From positions 53,619,759 through 53,683,758 of the forward strand of contig JAKGHH010000003.1 of assembly GCA_022828595.1 (NCBI GenBank): 64,000 nt of DNA, read 5' to 3'. Each line of letters begins with the position of its first letter. Position 1 is the stretch's first letter. This document shows positions 47,345 through 58,645 of the stretch, one piece after another. The notes beneath the pieces were generated by a model. The model saw only the letters and a list, made by a program, of their open reading frames with translations. It did no database searches and was not told where the DNA came from. The translations under genes were made by a program, and so were the position numbers. Source of the DNA: Nelumbo lutea (lineage: Eukaryota > Streptophyta > Magnoliopsida > Proteales > Nelumbonaceae).

Positions 47345-48780
47345 AATCCCTTTGCTTTAAATTCTTTTGACAATGCCCTTATATAGCACGGGTTCCCACT
47401 AGTTTACTAATAATTTTGTGTTGGTTTCTACTATTTCGTGGACATGGTAATTTTCATACTTTTATGAATTTACTAATACTTTTGTGCCAATTTTTACGAT
47501 TTAATGGATATTTATATTATTTATGATAATTTTTGCTAATTACTAGTAATTTATGATCATTTGTGGTAATTTATGAAGATTTTTGGAAATTTATCACTTT
47601 TTTTTTGTTTAAATTACTGGCAATTTTTTGCTAAATCCTACTAATTTATGGTAATTTTTGTTTATTTATTTAACTAAAAGATTTAAACAACACTCACCAG
47701 ATTACAAAAATTCAAACAACAAAATTTTTAAATAACAATATTTTAAAATAAATATGCAACCGTTTTCAAAACGGAACTTTAAACGAAGGCAATTTGATTA
47801 GCAAAAGAAAACACCCAAAGCACAAATTCATCAACTAGCATAGTCAACAACAATAATTTTTATTTATACTTATTAATTTTTTATAGCTATTAATAATTTT
47901 AATTTAATTTTTAAATTTGTAAATTGATAATTTAATTTACTATAGCTATTAATTTTTAAATTTTATAATTGTTAATTTATAAAAATGATTACACTTATTA
48001 ATAGTACTATTAATAACAAAAATACTTTTGTTAATATTAAAAATATAAATAATTAATAAATATCATTGTTATTAATAGTAATATTCATTAATATTAATAA
48101 TTAATAAAATTAATATCGTTAATTATTAAAAACAATAATAATTTTTGGTTTCTTTTAATTAATCATGAAAGTAATTCAATATTTTTGTACACAATTAATA
48201 ACACCAATAATTTTAATAGTTATTAATAACACTAATTTTGGTATTAATAAAATGAAAATTGTCAATTAACAAAAAATAATATTTGTTGATACTTTTTAAC
48301 TAATCGTGAAAAATAAATAATTCATTTTGTTAATATTTATAAATAAAAATTATTTTAACAATAAATTAAAATTTAATAATTACTAAAATAATAAAATTTT
48401 GGCAATTTTCATTAACTATTTTTATCTACTGTTATTATATTTTAATATTAAAAAATTATTGCTAATTCTACTAACTTTTGGTAAATTATAGTTTATTTTG
48501 GTAAATTTCAATAAGTTCTGTTAATTTCCATAATTATTGAATTACTGAAATAACAAAAATTAATTTTAACAAAATTAATAAATAACAAAAGTTCTTTTAA
48601 AAATCACTATTATTATTTTTAATTAATTATTATTATTATTCAATAATACTTGTTATTAATACTGGTTTTCTCAAAATTAATAATTATCACCTTTTATTGT
48701 CACTAATTAGACCAGTGATTCAAAAATTATAGATAATTTCGTAGAATTTTTTAAAAATTACTGCTAATTATTAGTAATTC
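47345..48780. repeat. Extremely AT-rich low-complexity block
   Basis: 1.4 kb composed largely of the words TAATAATT, AATTATTA, TTAATAA and TAATTTTT on both strands, with very few G/C bases between 47870 and 48680. No ORF and no clear tandem period by eye. Possibly an expanded simple-sequence domain or matrix-attachment-type DNA. Confidence 0.6.
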
Positions 48781-48904
48781 ATGAATCGGATTAAGATAAG
48801 CATCTGGACCGGAGTCGACCGGATCAAGAAAACGGTACGTACCGCGCAGGAAAGGCCAAATACATGGAAGATTGGATTCGGCATTTCGGTATCGGGTGTA
48901 GAGT

Positions 48905-49291
48905 GGATTGTATCATTGTATAAACCCAAACCTTTAAACCCTTCTTTTTGACCCAGTCAAAAGCTACAGTGGTCGCTCGACATGGCGACAATAGTAGCAA
49001 CACAGAGGCGTTGTTTTCACTTTTCACCGTGTTTTGGGCTTTTGGCTACCAAAGGGATCCATTGATGTTATTGGCCACTATTTGCATAAAAACGACTCAC
49101 ATAGGCTAGAAAGCTTACCTAGGAGAGTGCCCAAATGACTATGCTCCGCCTCAGCCCCTGTTTTGGTTACGTCCAAAACCTGCTAAGGGGGATAAACCGA
49201 TGAGAATAAGCACCATGTCTAGCTTCCAAATGGATTCATTGGCGCTTTCGTCCACAAACGACCCACACCCACATACTTCGGCAATACATAC
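48905..49291 (+). other. Coding-like segment directly upstream of the gypsy insertion
   Basis: A TATA-like TGTATAAACCC lies near 48917. An ATG at 48982 opens MATIVATQRRCFHFSPCFGL, with the look of an organelle-targeting N-terminus. Another frame holds GSIDVIGHYLHKNDSHRLES. A third frame, from about 49100, runs open with PPQPLFWLRPKPAKGDKP and MSSFQMDSLALSSTN to the insertion site. Joined across the element, that last frame ends at a TAG two bases beyond the duplicated target. This may be the 3' end of a decayed host gene. No family is recognised. Confidence 0.25.
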
Positions 49292-50017
49292 TGATGGAGG
49301 AAGATTTGGCCCGACCCTTTGGCCATGCAACATGTGGAAGCAACTGAGAGTGACCTGGTAGAAGTCCCCCAAAAAAGGAACCCACGGCTCGAGCTCCCCA
49401 AGGAAGAACCCGAGCTCTCCCTTGGAGGTCCTGAGCCTTACAAAGAGCGCAAATGACAAAAACCCAAGCTGACCCACCCCGGGGCAGTTCGGGCCACACT
49501 TCTATCCGAACTCAAAACTTCACCTCACACACCACTTCGGCTCCAAGTTGCCTAACTGAACAACCGTACCTGACGCCCAGGAAGCACGTACACAGAGGCA
49601 GCGCACCTGATTGATTAGGGGTCCGACACATGACAGCCGCCCTCCAACGACCACCTGCCACCGCCATCTTAGATGTGGCAGAGACGGCCCTGACAAGGAC
49701 AGTGGCAGTTATGACACCCGAATTGGCAACTGGCAGAGGTTATGACACCCGATCTGGCAGAGGTATGGGAGTAAGTGTACCAGGGTGATTATAAAAGGCC
49801 CCCTCCCCCCAAAAGAAGGAGGTATGTGATTCTTGTGCTTTCTGGTCTTGAAGTCCCTCATTCCCCTTGCCTTCTCAAGAGCACTAACTTGAGCTTCGGA
49901 GTGTTCCAACGGGGTTCCTCCCCGGAAATCTCCATTTTCTTTCTTGTCTCAGGCACCTCCAATTTCGTCAGAGGCAAGGTAACCGACAGCTAGGACCAAC
50001 CGGATTGCGCATCATCA
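49292..50017 (+). repeat. 5' LTR (726 bp)
   Basis: Starts TGATGGAGGAAGATTTGG, ends TTGCGCATCATCA. It lacks a block of about 60 bp present in the 3' LTR (after CCTGG(T/C)AGAAG) and part of a short internal repeat array of ACACCCGAACTGGCA-type units. Promoter TATAAAAGG at 49790-49798. Confidence 0.93.
49790..49798 (+). promoter_or_regulatory. LTR TATA box
   Basis: TATAAAAGG followed by CCCCCTCCCC; conserved in the 3' LTR at 59257-59264. Confidence 0.8.
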
Positions 50018-50019
50018 TT

Positions 50020-50037
50020 TGGCGCCGTCTATGGGAA
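50020..50037 (+). promoter_or_regulatory. Primer-binding site
   Basis: TGGCGCCGTCTATGGGAA begins two bases after the 5' LTR. The first nine bases are complementary to the 3' end of plant tRNA-Asp (ending CGGCGCCA); the rest diverges. Such sites are usual in this lineage. Confidence 0.65.
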
Positions 50038-50103
50038 GATTTCAAAAAGCCTCCCCTAACCTTTAACTCTCTCTCTCTCTCTCTTAAAGAAACCTTAGCT
50101 TCC

Positions 50104-52000
50104 ATGGCTTCTTCCAGCAGCAACAGACACAATGCCGACTTGAATGTTGTAGGGGAACACCCTCAGCCCACCACTTTATGTATCGGATAGTTCACTGTCC
50201 CCCTCTCGACAGACGGAATCCTTAGCCTTAATGCACCGAGTGCGGTGGCACCTGTGAATGTCCTCCTTCCCCCCTATCGAGACAACTTTCGCTGAACCAA
50301 CCATTGTCCCTTTGGCGACCAGCCAGAACCAGCTTGATGACTTGATGCAGTGCATGCGGGCAATGCAAACCCAAATGCAGTAGTTACAGCAACATCAGCT
50401 CCATCAACAACAAGTATTGCACCACATTTCTCAGTGTCACTATCAACAGTAGTTCCCCCAACTGCCTCTGAACCAACCACAGCTCCCACCTCGACACCCT
50501 GCTCTGAAGCCTGTCAAGCCCTCCCCTCAGGACGGGTGCATTCACCGAGGGGAAGCCTCCCAACTTCAGAACCCCTCCAGGAGCCAGGCCTCATCCCTGG
50601 GCAAGAGGGAAAGACTAATTACCCCCGCCTCGCAGCTCGCCGGTGGATTAGGAACCTCCTTGCCGAAGTCAGCACCTCGACACTCTAAGTTCGAGCTCCC
50701 ACTCGTAGAGAACCAATTCGGCGTACTGGCCGCGGACTACCAACAGTCTGAGCCGATCGAGCTTGGCAACACTGAGGCAAGTAGCACCAATACCGGGCCT
50801 TCTAAGCAACAGCGAAGACGCCGGTGAAGTCGCTGAACTACCACCCGCATCCTGCCCGAGCTCCGAGGTAAAGAAGAAACAAGCTCGGATGAGGTGAAAG
50901 TTCCCCCTATTCTTTCAGTCCATTCCCCCCTGTCCTCAGAACTCCTTGCAGTTTCCATGCCCAAAGATTTCAAACTCCCTTCCCTAGACAAGTATGATGG
51001 GTCTTTTGACCCCAATGACCATGTTGATGCTTTCCAGTCCCAAATGCACCTAGCAAGGGCCAGTGAATCCTGCATGTATGTGGCATTCACTACCACTTTC
51101 AGGGGAGTGGCCCGCACCTAGTACAGGAACCTGGCCCCCGGGTCGATAAGAAGCTAGACCCAGTTCATGCAAGTCTTCACCGCGCACTTCATTACTAGCA
51201 AGCGGGGCCCCCAAACCGAGGAGAGCCTCCTCAGAACAGTCCAAAGGGAAGGAGAGTCCATCCATGGCTATGTCAAACGATTCAATGATGCGTGCTTACA
51301 GATACCGCGCCTAGACCCCGCGATACAGCTCGCGGCAGCCCAGAGGGGTGTAACACACAAGGAGTTCAAGTGGCACTTGTAGTCAACCAGCCTGTGACCG
51401 TAGCTGAATTCCTCAAGCTCGCGAACAAATTCATAAGAACAGAGGAGGAGATCAATCAAAGGACTGAAAACGGGATCGGAAAAAGGAAGAGGGAAGGTGA
51501 ACCCTCCAACCCAGATGGCAGGAGAAAGAAAGACCCACCTTGGGGGATGAAGCCAAACTAGCCGTTCTGAGCTCCCTTAGCAGGTCGGACGAACTACACG
51601 CCCTTAAACGCGAACCGGGCTGAGATCTTAATGACGATCAAAGACGCCTCGTATGTGAAGTGGCCACCTCGTCTAAAGGAAAATCCGAACGAAAGGAATA
51701 AAAACTTGTACTGTAGTTTCCATAGAGACCACGGTCATAGCACCGAACATTGTAATAATCTCCGCGACGAGATAGAAGAACTTATCCGTCGCGAGTACCT
51801 AAGAAATTTTGTACAGCATAATAATAATAATAATAGTAATAAGACAGGTCGGCAGGGAGAGCACAGCAGAGATGCTCCCGAGTCTAGCAGACGACCAGCT
51901 GAACCACAGAAGCAGCCCCCTAGAAGAAAGACCAATTCGGGGAACAATCCACATGATTGTTGGAGGACTAATCGTAGCAGGATGCACCTCGGAAGCAGCT
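50104..52000 (+). pseudogene. gag (decayed)
   Basis: ATG at 50104 opens MASSSSNRHNADLNVVG but soon stops. The capsid core is recognisable at 50960-51370 (FKLPSLDKYDGSFDPNDHVD, HFITSKRGPQTEESLL, REGESIHGYVKRFNDACLQI). Within that frame TAG codons at 51119 and 51155 stand where the family has Trp. A frameshift at about 51370 leads to NQPVTVAEFLKLANKFIRTE. The nucleocapsid knuckle C-S-F-H-R-D-H-G-H-S-T-E-H-C lies at about 51712-51753, the variant typical of Tat-type gag, followed by an Asn run from AAT repeats. Gag would build the intracellular particle; it is not intact here. Confidence 0.8.
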
Positions 52001-52084
52001 CAGGCATCAACTCGGGAGGCTGCCAGAGAAGAACAAAATCCCCCAAAATGGCCTAGGACGGAAGACCCCATATTCTTCACCAAA

Positions 52085-52470
52085 GACGATGTGCGCAGGG
52101 TCCACTACCCCCACGACGATGCACTTGCCATAAAGGTAAAGATCAACGACTTTGAAGTCCAGCGCGGACTCGTTGACTTTGACAGTTTGGCAGACATCCT
52201 TTTTAAAGTAGCCTTCGAAAAACTCCAGTTCCGAGAGAATGACTTGTAACCCACGAACACCCCGCTAGTCGGCTTCAGCGGAGAAGAGGTCAGACCCCTG
52301 GGAAAGCTCACAGTACCCATGGAAGTCGGCATGACCCCCTCCCCCTACAACGTCATAGTAGGTCGGCCAATCACCCATGCTTTAAAGGCCGTGGTGTCTA
52401 CTTGCTATTTGGCCATGAAGTTCCCAACTGACTTCGGCATCGGGGTAGTACAGGGCGACCAGCTCAAGTC
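52085..52470 (+). pseudogene. Retroviral-type aspartic protease region (decayed)
   Basis: HYPHDDALAIKVKINDFEVQ precedes the active-site position, which reads VDFDSLADIL. The D-[TSG]-G-type catalytic motif is therefore altered. A stop at 52249 is followed by TPLVGFSGEE and YNVIVGRPITHALKAVVST, the flap and C-terminal parts. Confidence 0.7.
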
Positions 52471-54165
52471 CCGTAAGTGCTACGTCGCCGCCCTCAGGGG
52501 AAAAGCAAAGGTAACTGACGACCTCGAACTGGAGCGACCTGTGGAACAGAACGAGGAGCGAGTTGCACCAACCGAGGAAACTGTTCCCATCTCTGTCTCG
52601 GCAGAAGACCCCGCCAAATTACTTCAGGTCAGAGCATCCCTAGAAGAACCCTTGCGATCCGAACTGGTACGTTTCTTACTCAATAACTTAGATGTTTTCG
52701 CTTGGTCCGTGGCAGAAATTCCCAGCATAGACCCTAAGCTCATAACTCACAAGCTCAATACTGACCATGTAGTTAGACCCATTAGACAGAAGAAACGCAA
52801 CTTAGCCCTAGAACGCTGGAGGACGATCGATGAGGAGGTCGAGAAGGTCCTCGCAGCAGACCTCATAAGGGAAGTTCATTACCTGAGCTGGGTAGCCAAC
52901 CCCGTTCTGGTAAAAAAGGCAAAAGACAAGTGGCACATGTGTGTCGACTACACCGACCTGAACCGAGCTTTCCCAAAAGACTGCTTCCCCCTCCCCAGGA
53001 TTGACCGCCTAGTGGATGCGACCTCAGGACACGAGTTGGTAAGCTTCCTAGATGCCTACTCAAGCTACAACCAAATTAGGATGGACCTAGCCGATGAGGA
53101 AAAAACCGCATTCGTAACTGAGTTTGGCCTATACTGCTACAAGGTTATGCCCTTTGGACTGAAAAATGTTGGGGCGACCTTTCAAAGGCTTGTGAATAAG
53201 CTATTTCAACCCTTAATTGGCACAAAGATATAATATTATGTAGACAACATGGTCGTCAAGGCACAGTTTTCGCATCAATTGATACAAGATCTGCATTCTG
53301 TCTTTCAAATTCTGCGTCAATTTAACATGAAACTAAACCCAAATAATTGTGTCTTCGGTGTCACCTCGGGTAAGTTCCTAGGGTATATTGTCAACTGACG
53401 TGGTATTAAGGCCAACCCGGACAAGATAAAAGCCATCCTAGATATGAGACCACCCCGAAAAGTGAAAGAGATTCAGAGGCTTAACGGCAAAATAGTCGCT
53501 CTGAGTTGTTTCATGTCTAAGTCAGTAGACCGCTGCCTGCCCTTCTTCAAGGCAATAAAAGGCAAAGGGTTTGAGTGGAACCCGAAATGCTAGCTCGCAT
53601 TTGACTGGCTCAAAAAATACCTCGCCAGTATCCCAGTGTTGACCCGGCCCGAAGAGGGCGAAGTTTTAGAACTATACCTCTCGGCAAGCGACAAAGTGGT
53701 CAGTTCGGTACTGGTAAAGGAAGTAGATCGGGTCCAACGACCCATCTACTATGTTAGTAAAATATTGTAGGGAACAGAAACAAGATATCCGAAGATAGAA
53801 AAGCTAGCCTATGCACTGGTCATTGTGGCCCGCAAACTCCGTCCGTATTTCCAAGCCCATACCAGCATCGTCCTCACCGACAAACCCTTGAGGCAAGTAT
53901 TACTCAGGCCCGAGGTCTCTGGTCGATCGACGAAGTGGGCCATCGAACTTAGTGAGTACGACCTCCAGTACAAGCCATGAACCGCTATCAAAGGTCAAGC
54001 CTTGGTGGATTTTGTTGCAGAATGCACGTTTAGCTCTGAGGTCCTCAGCCTGGTCGAGCACGAGGCTCCCAGTTTGGGTGAGCTCGGTGCTCCCAGGCTG
54101 GTTGAGTCTGAGCCCTTTGAGGTTGCACCTAGTTCGGTATCTCTCCTGGTTAGGCCAAGCATGAA
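52319..54165 (+). pseudogene. pol: reverse transcriptase region (decayed)
   Basis: Open from 52319 to 53233 with LDVFAWS, the palm blocks WHMCVDYTDLNRAFPKDCFP and LDAYSSYNQI (first catalytic Asp present), and KVMPFGLKN. The frame is then cut by TAA at 53231. Immediately after, the catalytic box reads Y-V-D-N (53237-53248) instead of Y-V-D-D. The same frame continues through the connection domain with further stops at 53396, 53591, 53768 and 53978. Most of these stops are one C-to-T or G-to-A step from Gln, Arg or Trp codons. The enzyme would copy the element RNA into cDNA but is doubly inactivated. Confidence 0.88.
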
Positions 54166-54560
54166 TTGGGATGAAGAGCCCTGGATCCTTCACGTAGATG
54201 GCTCCTCAAATCAGCAGGGCAGCGGAGCCGGTGTAGTTCTCCACGGTTCGAGTGGCACGAAATTGGAGTACGCGCTACGCTTCGAGTTTGCGGCATCCAA
54301 CAATGAGGCAGAATACGAGGCATTGATAGCCGGGCTAGCCCTGGCACAAGAGGTAAGGCAAAACACATCGTTATTTGCAGCGACTCCCAACTTGTGGTCA
54401 ACCAGGTCACCGTCGAGTACGAAGCCCGCGAGCCAACTATGATCGCTTACTTAACAAAGGTAAAAGAGGCTCTGCTTAGCTTCCAGCCACACATCATCAA
54501 GCAAATCCTGAGGTCAGAGAACGCTGAGGCCGACGCTCTATCTCGGCTAGCCAGCACTAG
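54165..54560 (+). pseudogene. pol: RNase H domain (frameshifted)
   Basis: HVDGSSNQQGSGAGVVL, NNEAEYEALIAGLALA and, after a single frameshift at about 54355, ICSDSQLVVNQV and ENAEADALSRLAS. All four acidic positions of the D-E-D-D active site are visible. It lies directly before integrase as in Ty3/gypsy. Confidence 0.82.
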
Positions 54561-54689
54561 TGACAACACCATGAGAACTGTGTACATAGAGGACTTACCT
54601 CGGCCAAGCATTCTCCGGGGGGTAGAGGAGGTCGCTCTTGTCACCCAAGTAGAACCGAGCTGGATTGATCCACTTGCGAGCTTCCTACT

Positions 54690-55886
54690 ACACGAAACCC
54701 TCCCTGTAGACCGCAATGCCGCCAGAAGGGTAGAGCGCCAGGCAGCCAAGTACGTCATGATAGATGGACGACTGTACCAAAGATCCTACACACTCCCCTA
54801 CCTGCGTTGTTTGCAGCCTCTCGTAGCCATGCTCGTACTCCACGACATCCATGAAGGCTTATGTGGCGGACACCTGGGGGATAGGACTGTTGCTCAGAAA
54901 GCACTACAACAGGGTACTATTGACCAACAATGAAAGTAGACGTTGTCGGGCTAGTCAGGAAGTGCGAGAAGTGCCAAAAGCATGCCAATATTCACCACCA
55001 GCCCGTCGCCGACCTCAAGTACCTCACCAGCCCATGGCCCTTCGCACAATGGGGTATCGACCTACTTGGGTCATTCCCGCCAGCAATAGGAGGAAGAAAG
55101 TTCCTAGTAGTGGCAGTAGACTACTTCACCAAGTGGGTTGAAGCTGAAACTCTCGTAACCATCACAGATCGAAACGTCTAGAACTTCTTCTGAAAGAGCA
55201 TAGTGTGCCGCTTCAGACTACCTCGGGTGCTGATCTCCGACAATGGCAAGTAGTTCGAGGACATCAAATTCCAAGAGTGGCACCAAGACATGGGGATCCA
55301 GCAAAACTTCACGTCGGTTGCGCACTCACAAGCAAACGGTTAGGCAGAAGTCACGAACAGAGCTATCCTCTACGGACTAAAAGCCAGGCTAGACCAAGCT
55401 AAAGGGTTATGGATAGACGAGCTACCCAACGTCCTATGGGCATACCGAACTACAGAGAAGACCGCCACCGAAGAAACTCCCTTCAACCTCACCTATGGCA
55501 CGGAGGCAGTCATCCCAGCCGAAATTGAAATCCTTTCACTTCGGTTGGAAGCGTATAGTGACAATACTAATAAAGACGAGCTACGTACCAACCTTGACCT
55601 ACTTGACGAGGTAAGGGACCTCACATACATCAGGACCGCGGCGTACCAGCAAAGGGTAGCTCGGTATTACAATGCTAGAGTTAAGAGACGAAACTTCCGC
55701 GTCGGCCACCTGGTTCTCCGCAAGGTCATGGTACCCGAGCCCAGCGTTGGCAAACTCAGGCCGAACTTGGAAGGACCCTACCGAGTAAAGAGAGCACTCG
55801 GGGGAGCATACGAGCTCGAGACCCTGGGGGGTAAACAGATACCCTGGGAATGGAACATTGTCAACTTAAGACGATATTACCTATAA
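54690..55886 (+). pseudogene. pol: integrase (decayed)
   Basis: An H-x-x-x-H zinc-binding part (HDIHEGLCGGHLGDR) is followed by a frameshift at about 54915, and then VRKCEKCQKHA provides the C-x-x-C. The catalytic core shows WGIDLLGSFP, ISDNGK and AEVTNR, so the D-D-E residues are retained. TAG or TGA codons interrupt at 55179, 55191, 55251 and 55341. The C-terminal part (ARVKRRNFRVGHLVLRKV, WNIVNLRRYY) is open to the stop ending at 55886. No chromodomain is seen, consistent with the Tat lineage. Confidence 0.87.
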
Positions 55887-55924
55887 ATTATCAAACTAAG
55901 CAGGCCATGAGCCACTACCAGAGC

Positions 55925-56045
55925 CTAAGGCCAGAATGTCGAGCTAACAAGGATCTCGACACCGTAAGGGCCAGAATGCCGAACTAACAAGGACCTCAAC
56001 ACCATAAGGACCAGAATGCCGAGCTAAAGATGACCTCGACACCTC
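55925..56045 (+). repeat. Tandem repeat, 40-bp unit, three copies
   Basis: CCAGAATG(T/C)CGA(G/A)CTAA recurs at 55931, 55971 and 56011, an exact 40-bp period, just after the pol stop and before the antisense ORF. Confidence 0.9.
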
Positions 56046-56334
56046 ATCAATGAAGCAAGCTGCATGAGTATGTATCCTGAGGTGCATAGCCCAGGGCCCA
56101 ATTCTAAGCCTATGTTAACTAACCCGGGCGGAGAACAGATTGGGCATATAGCCTTACTATGTTAACTCGCCTTGGGGCCAAAGTTTAGCAGTTCGACAAC
56201 ATAATCAGCTCGGCGAAAAGAGAAAATGACTACCCAAACACTTAACCAAAAAAGGGGGGACTATTCATTGTAAAATAATCTTGCTTACACTTCACTCCAA
56301 AAAAAACAAAAAACAAAAAACAACGGCAACAAGC

Positions 56335-58169
56335 TCACAAGCCCGAAGGTACATCTTCCTCGCCTTTAGAAAGGACTTCGACAATACCCGAAGGTCCCGC
56401 TTCGTCTTCAAAATCCACGTCATTGTCAGCTGCATCAGCCATTTCCGGAGTGATGCACGAAGGTGGTTATGGCACTAATATCGAGCTTGGGGTACGTGTT
56501 CCTTATCATCCATCGGCTCAACTTGAAACCCCTTCTGTACGAGCCCACCATCATGTCATCAAAGTGCGGCGAAGCAATGTAATCATTAACGGCCTTCACC
56601 TTCGCCTCCTCGATGGCCTGAGAGAAGATCTCAGTCTTCTCCCTGATATCATCCTGAAGGTACCCGACCTGATGCTCCAGGTCCAGCTTCAGGTTGCCAT
56701 GTGTTTCACCACCAATCCTAAGGCCTCGTTGTCCCTCCGAGACCTCGTTAGCTCGACTCGCGAAGTGCGGAAAGCCTTTTCGGCAGCTTGCGCTCGCTTC
56801 AAGCCCCTCTCTGCCTAGATTGTTAGAGCGTGAATAGAGGAGTTCACCTGCCGAAACGAAAACAAATCAGCCCGACAAAAAAAAATCTACTTCGACTTAC
56901 CACCATGGCATGAGTAGTAGCATGCGCGCCTATGTGTTGCGGAGGAAGATCGGCCCACGCCACGACCTCCTCAAGGCAAATAGCCTTCTTACTTTTTTGG
57001 AGAGAGTAGCTCAGCATCAGCACGCTCCCACCCCCATCCTGACTTCTCGAAACTGAAGGCACAACCCAGGTATAAGCAATATTGGCATAGGGGACCCCTG
57101 CCGCTTCCTGAACTGGAGAGGCCATCTCGAGCTCCCCAGGAGGCTCCATTCTCGGAGCCTCGGGCTCCGCAACTTGGGAAGAATCGGCACGGACCTGCTT
57201 AGCAGCTCACTTCCTTCTCCTCATACCTTCAAACAAGTTCGCACCTCGAGTCTTCTCTGCCTCCATAACACCTGCAAAAAGAGCTTGGCGTCAAAAGACG
57301 AGAATAAAAAACAAAGCAAAAGCAAGCCTCTGAGCAAGAAACCTACCCGAACTCAGACCGGCCTGGATAAGCTTGGCCTCCGTCAGGTAGACTTCGCATT
57401 TGAGTCCAAGCCGAGCCCAGTCCTGGAGGCCCTTCACCGTTTCATCTAATGTGGCACAGGGATCAGGAATGGCCAATCCCCACTCGGTAGGAAATGGCCA
57501 CCTCGTAGCACTTCGAACCACGAAGTAGTCTCACTTCCATGCCGGGACATTATTCGGAAGATCGTGCAAAAGTTGAACCTCGGACGATGAGACAAGTAGT
57601 AGGCCCGCCTACGCCCAGGCAGGGGACCCGCTTGCTTCTTGAGCATAAGAATGGCGGAAAAGATTTCCAGGTCCAATGGAAGACAGTGTTCGCAACAAAG
57701 GGAGATGGTCCCAACAAGGTTACAAATGAAGTTCGGGTGGAGTTGACCGACAGTAACGCCGAAATGATTCATGACCTCGACGATAAGGGGATGGAAAGGA
57801 AAGCGCAGCCTGGCAACAAGCTATTCCCGGAATATCACGATCTCGTCCGGATTGTGCTCCCAAGGAAAGTCGCCCGAGGGTAAAATATAAGTATACTCCC
57901 CAGGCAGGTTATACTAAGTGATAAGGGACCAAAGTCTCTCGGGCGTCATAGTGGAAGGCCCGAACTTATCTTGCACCCGACCTCGACGAGAGGTGGATGC
58001 CAAGCTACCCGAGGTGACTCGACCTACGGGCTCAAACTCGAGCTCTTCCTCGAGCTCTACCTCAGGCCCCACCTCGGACTCACTAAGGCTGTCAGGGGCA
58101 ATAGCTCGGTTTGTAGAACCAGCATCTGACCCCCCCCAGAAGACTATCTAAACTACCCGAGCTAGACAT
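56335..58169 (-). pseudogene. Antisense extra ORF (aORF) with 'putative gypsy type transposon' domain
   Basis: Minus strand: ATG at 58167-58169 opens MSSSGSLDSLLGG, then frame is lost at a run of eight G. The acidic stretch SDAGSTNRAIAPDSLSESEV leads to DKFGPSTMTPERLWSLIT and LPGEYTYI. A domain with DEIVIFRE, LRFPFHPLIVEVMNHFGVTV and GQLHPNFICNLVGTI follows (57446-57890), the style of Pfam 'Putative gypsy type transposon'. Candidate introns at 57272-57346 and 56848-56900 join it to EAEKTRGANLFEGMRRRK and then to a coiled-coil region (RAQAAEKAFRTSRVELT, SQAIEEAKVKAVNDYIAS). A late frame holds the acidic tail ending at TGA 56335-56337. Several stops show this copy is broken. Its function in the lineage is unknown. 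Confidence 0.72.
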
Positions 58170-58307
58170 TGAATCAAAAAGAAGGATGAGGACTCACCGG
58201 AAAAAGCTACCTGACTACGAAGAATGACGCGAGTTGACAACCTTGGATGCCAGCTCAAGGAACAAATGCTAAAGAATGGCGAAGGAAAGTGACCAGGGTG
58301 CCCCCAC

Positions 58308-58315
58308 TATTTATA
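58308..58315 (-). promoter_or_regulatory. TATA box of the antisense ORF
   Basis: TATAAATA on the minus strand in GTGGCTATAAATAGTGGGGG, 139 bp upstream of the aORF ATG. It implies a promoter internal to the element and opposite to the LTR promoter. Confidence 0.6.
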
Positions 58316-58627
58316 GCCACTGTACTCGCGCATCAACGACCAAGATCAAAACCATCCAACGGCTCCCCGCAAAACCGGTTGTGCGCCCCCCGAGGAGAAG
58401 TTAGTTTAGTGCGCATTTTTGACATTCAAAAATTTAAAATCGTTTGGCACCTGCGCGTAAGCTGTACGCAACCCGGAATTGTTCCTTGGTCGAACCAAGC
58501 CGACCCTGATCGGGCCAAAAACACAAGCAGGTCAGACCGGAGAAGCTCCAAACCAAGGCCAAAGCGTCACAAGGCAAATCCACCCGTCATCCCATGAACT
58601 CCCCACATCGGGTCAGGACCCCGAACA

Positions 58628-58645
58628 CGGGGAGTGGGGGGCAAT
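58628..58645 (+). promoter_or_regulatory. Polypurine tract
   Basis: GGGGAGTGGGGGGCAAT lies immediately before the 3' LTR and would prime plus-strand synthesis. Confidence 0.75.

Noticed and set aside
47345..48780. Organellar DNA insertion as an explanation of the AT-rich block
   Set aside because: No organelle gene or tRNA is readable and the composition is simple-sequence-like.
51735..52046. 103-codon minus-strand frame inside gag
   Set aside because: Leu-rich antisense shadow of the gag linker; it has no counterpart in the family, unlike the true antisense ORF at 56335-58169.
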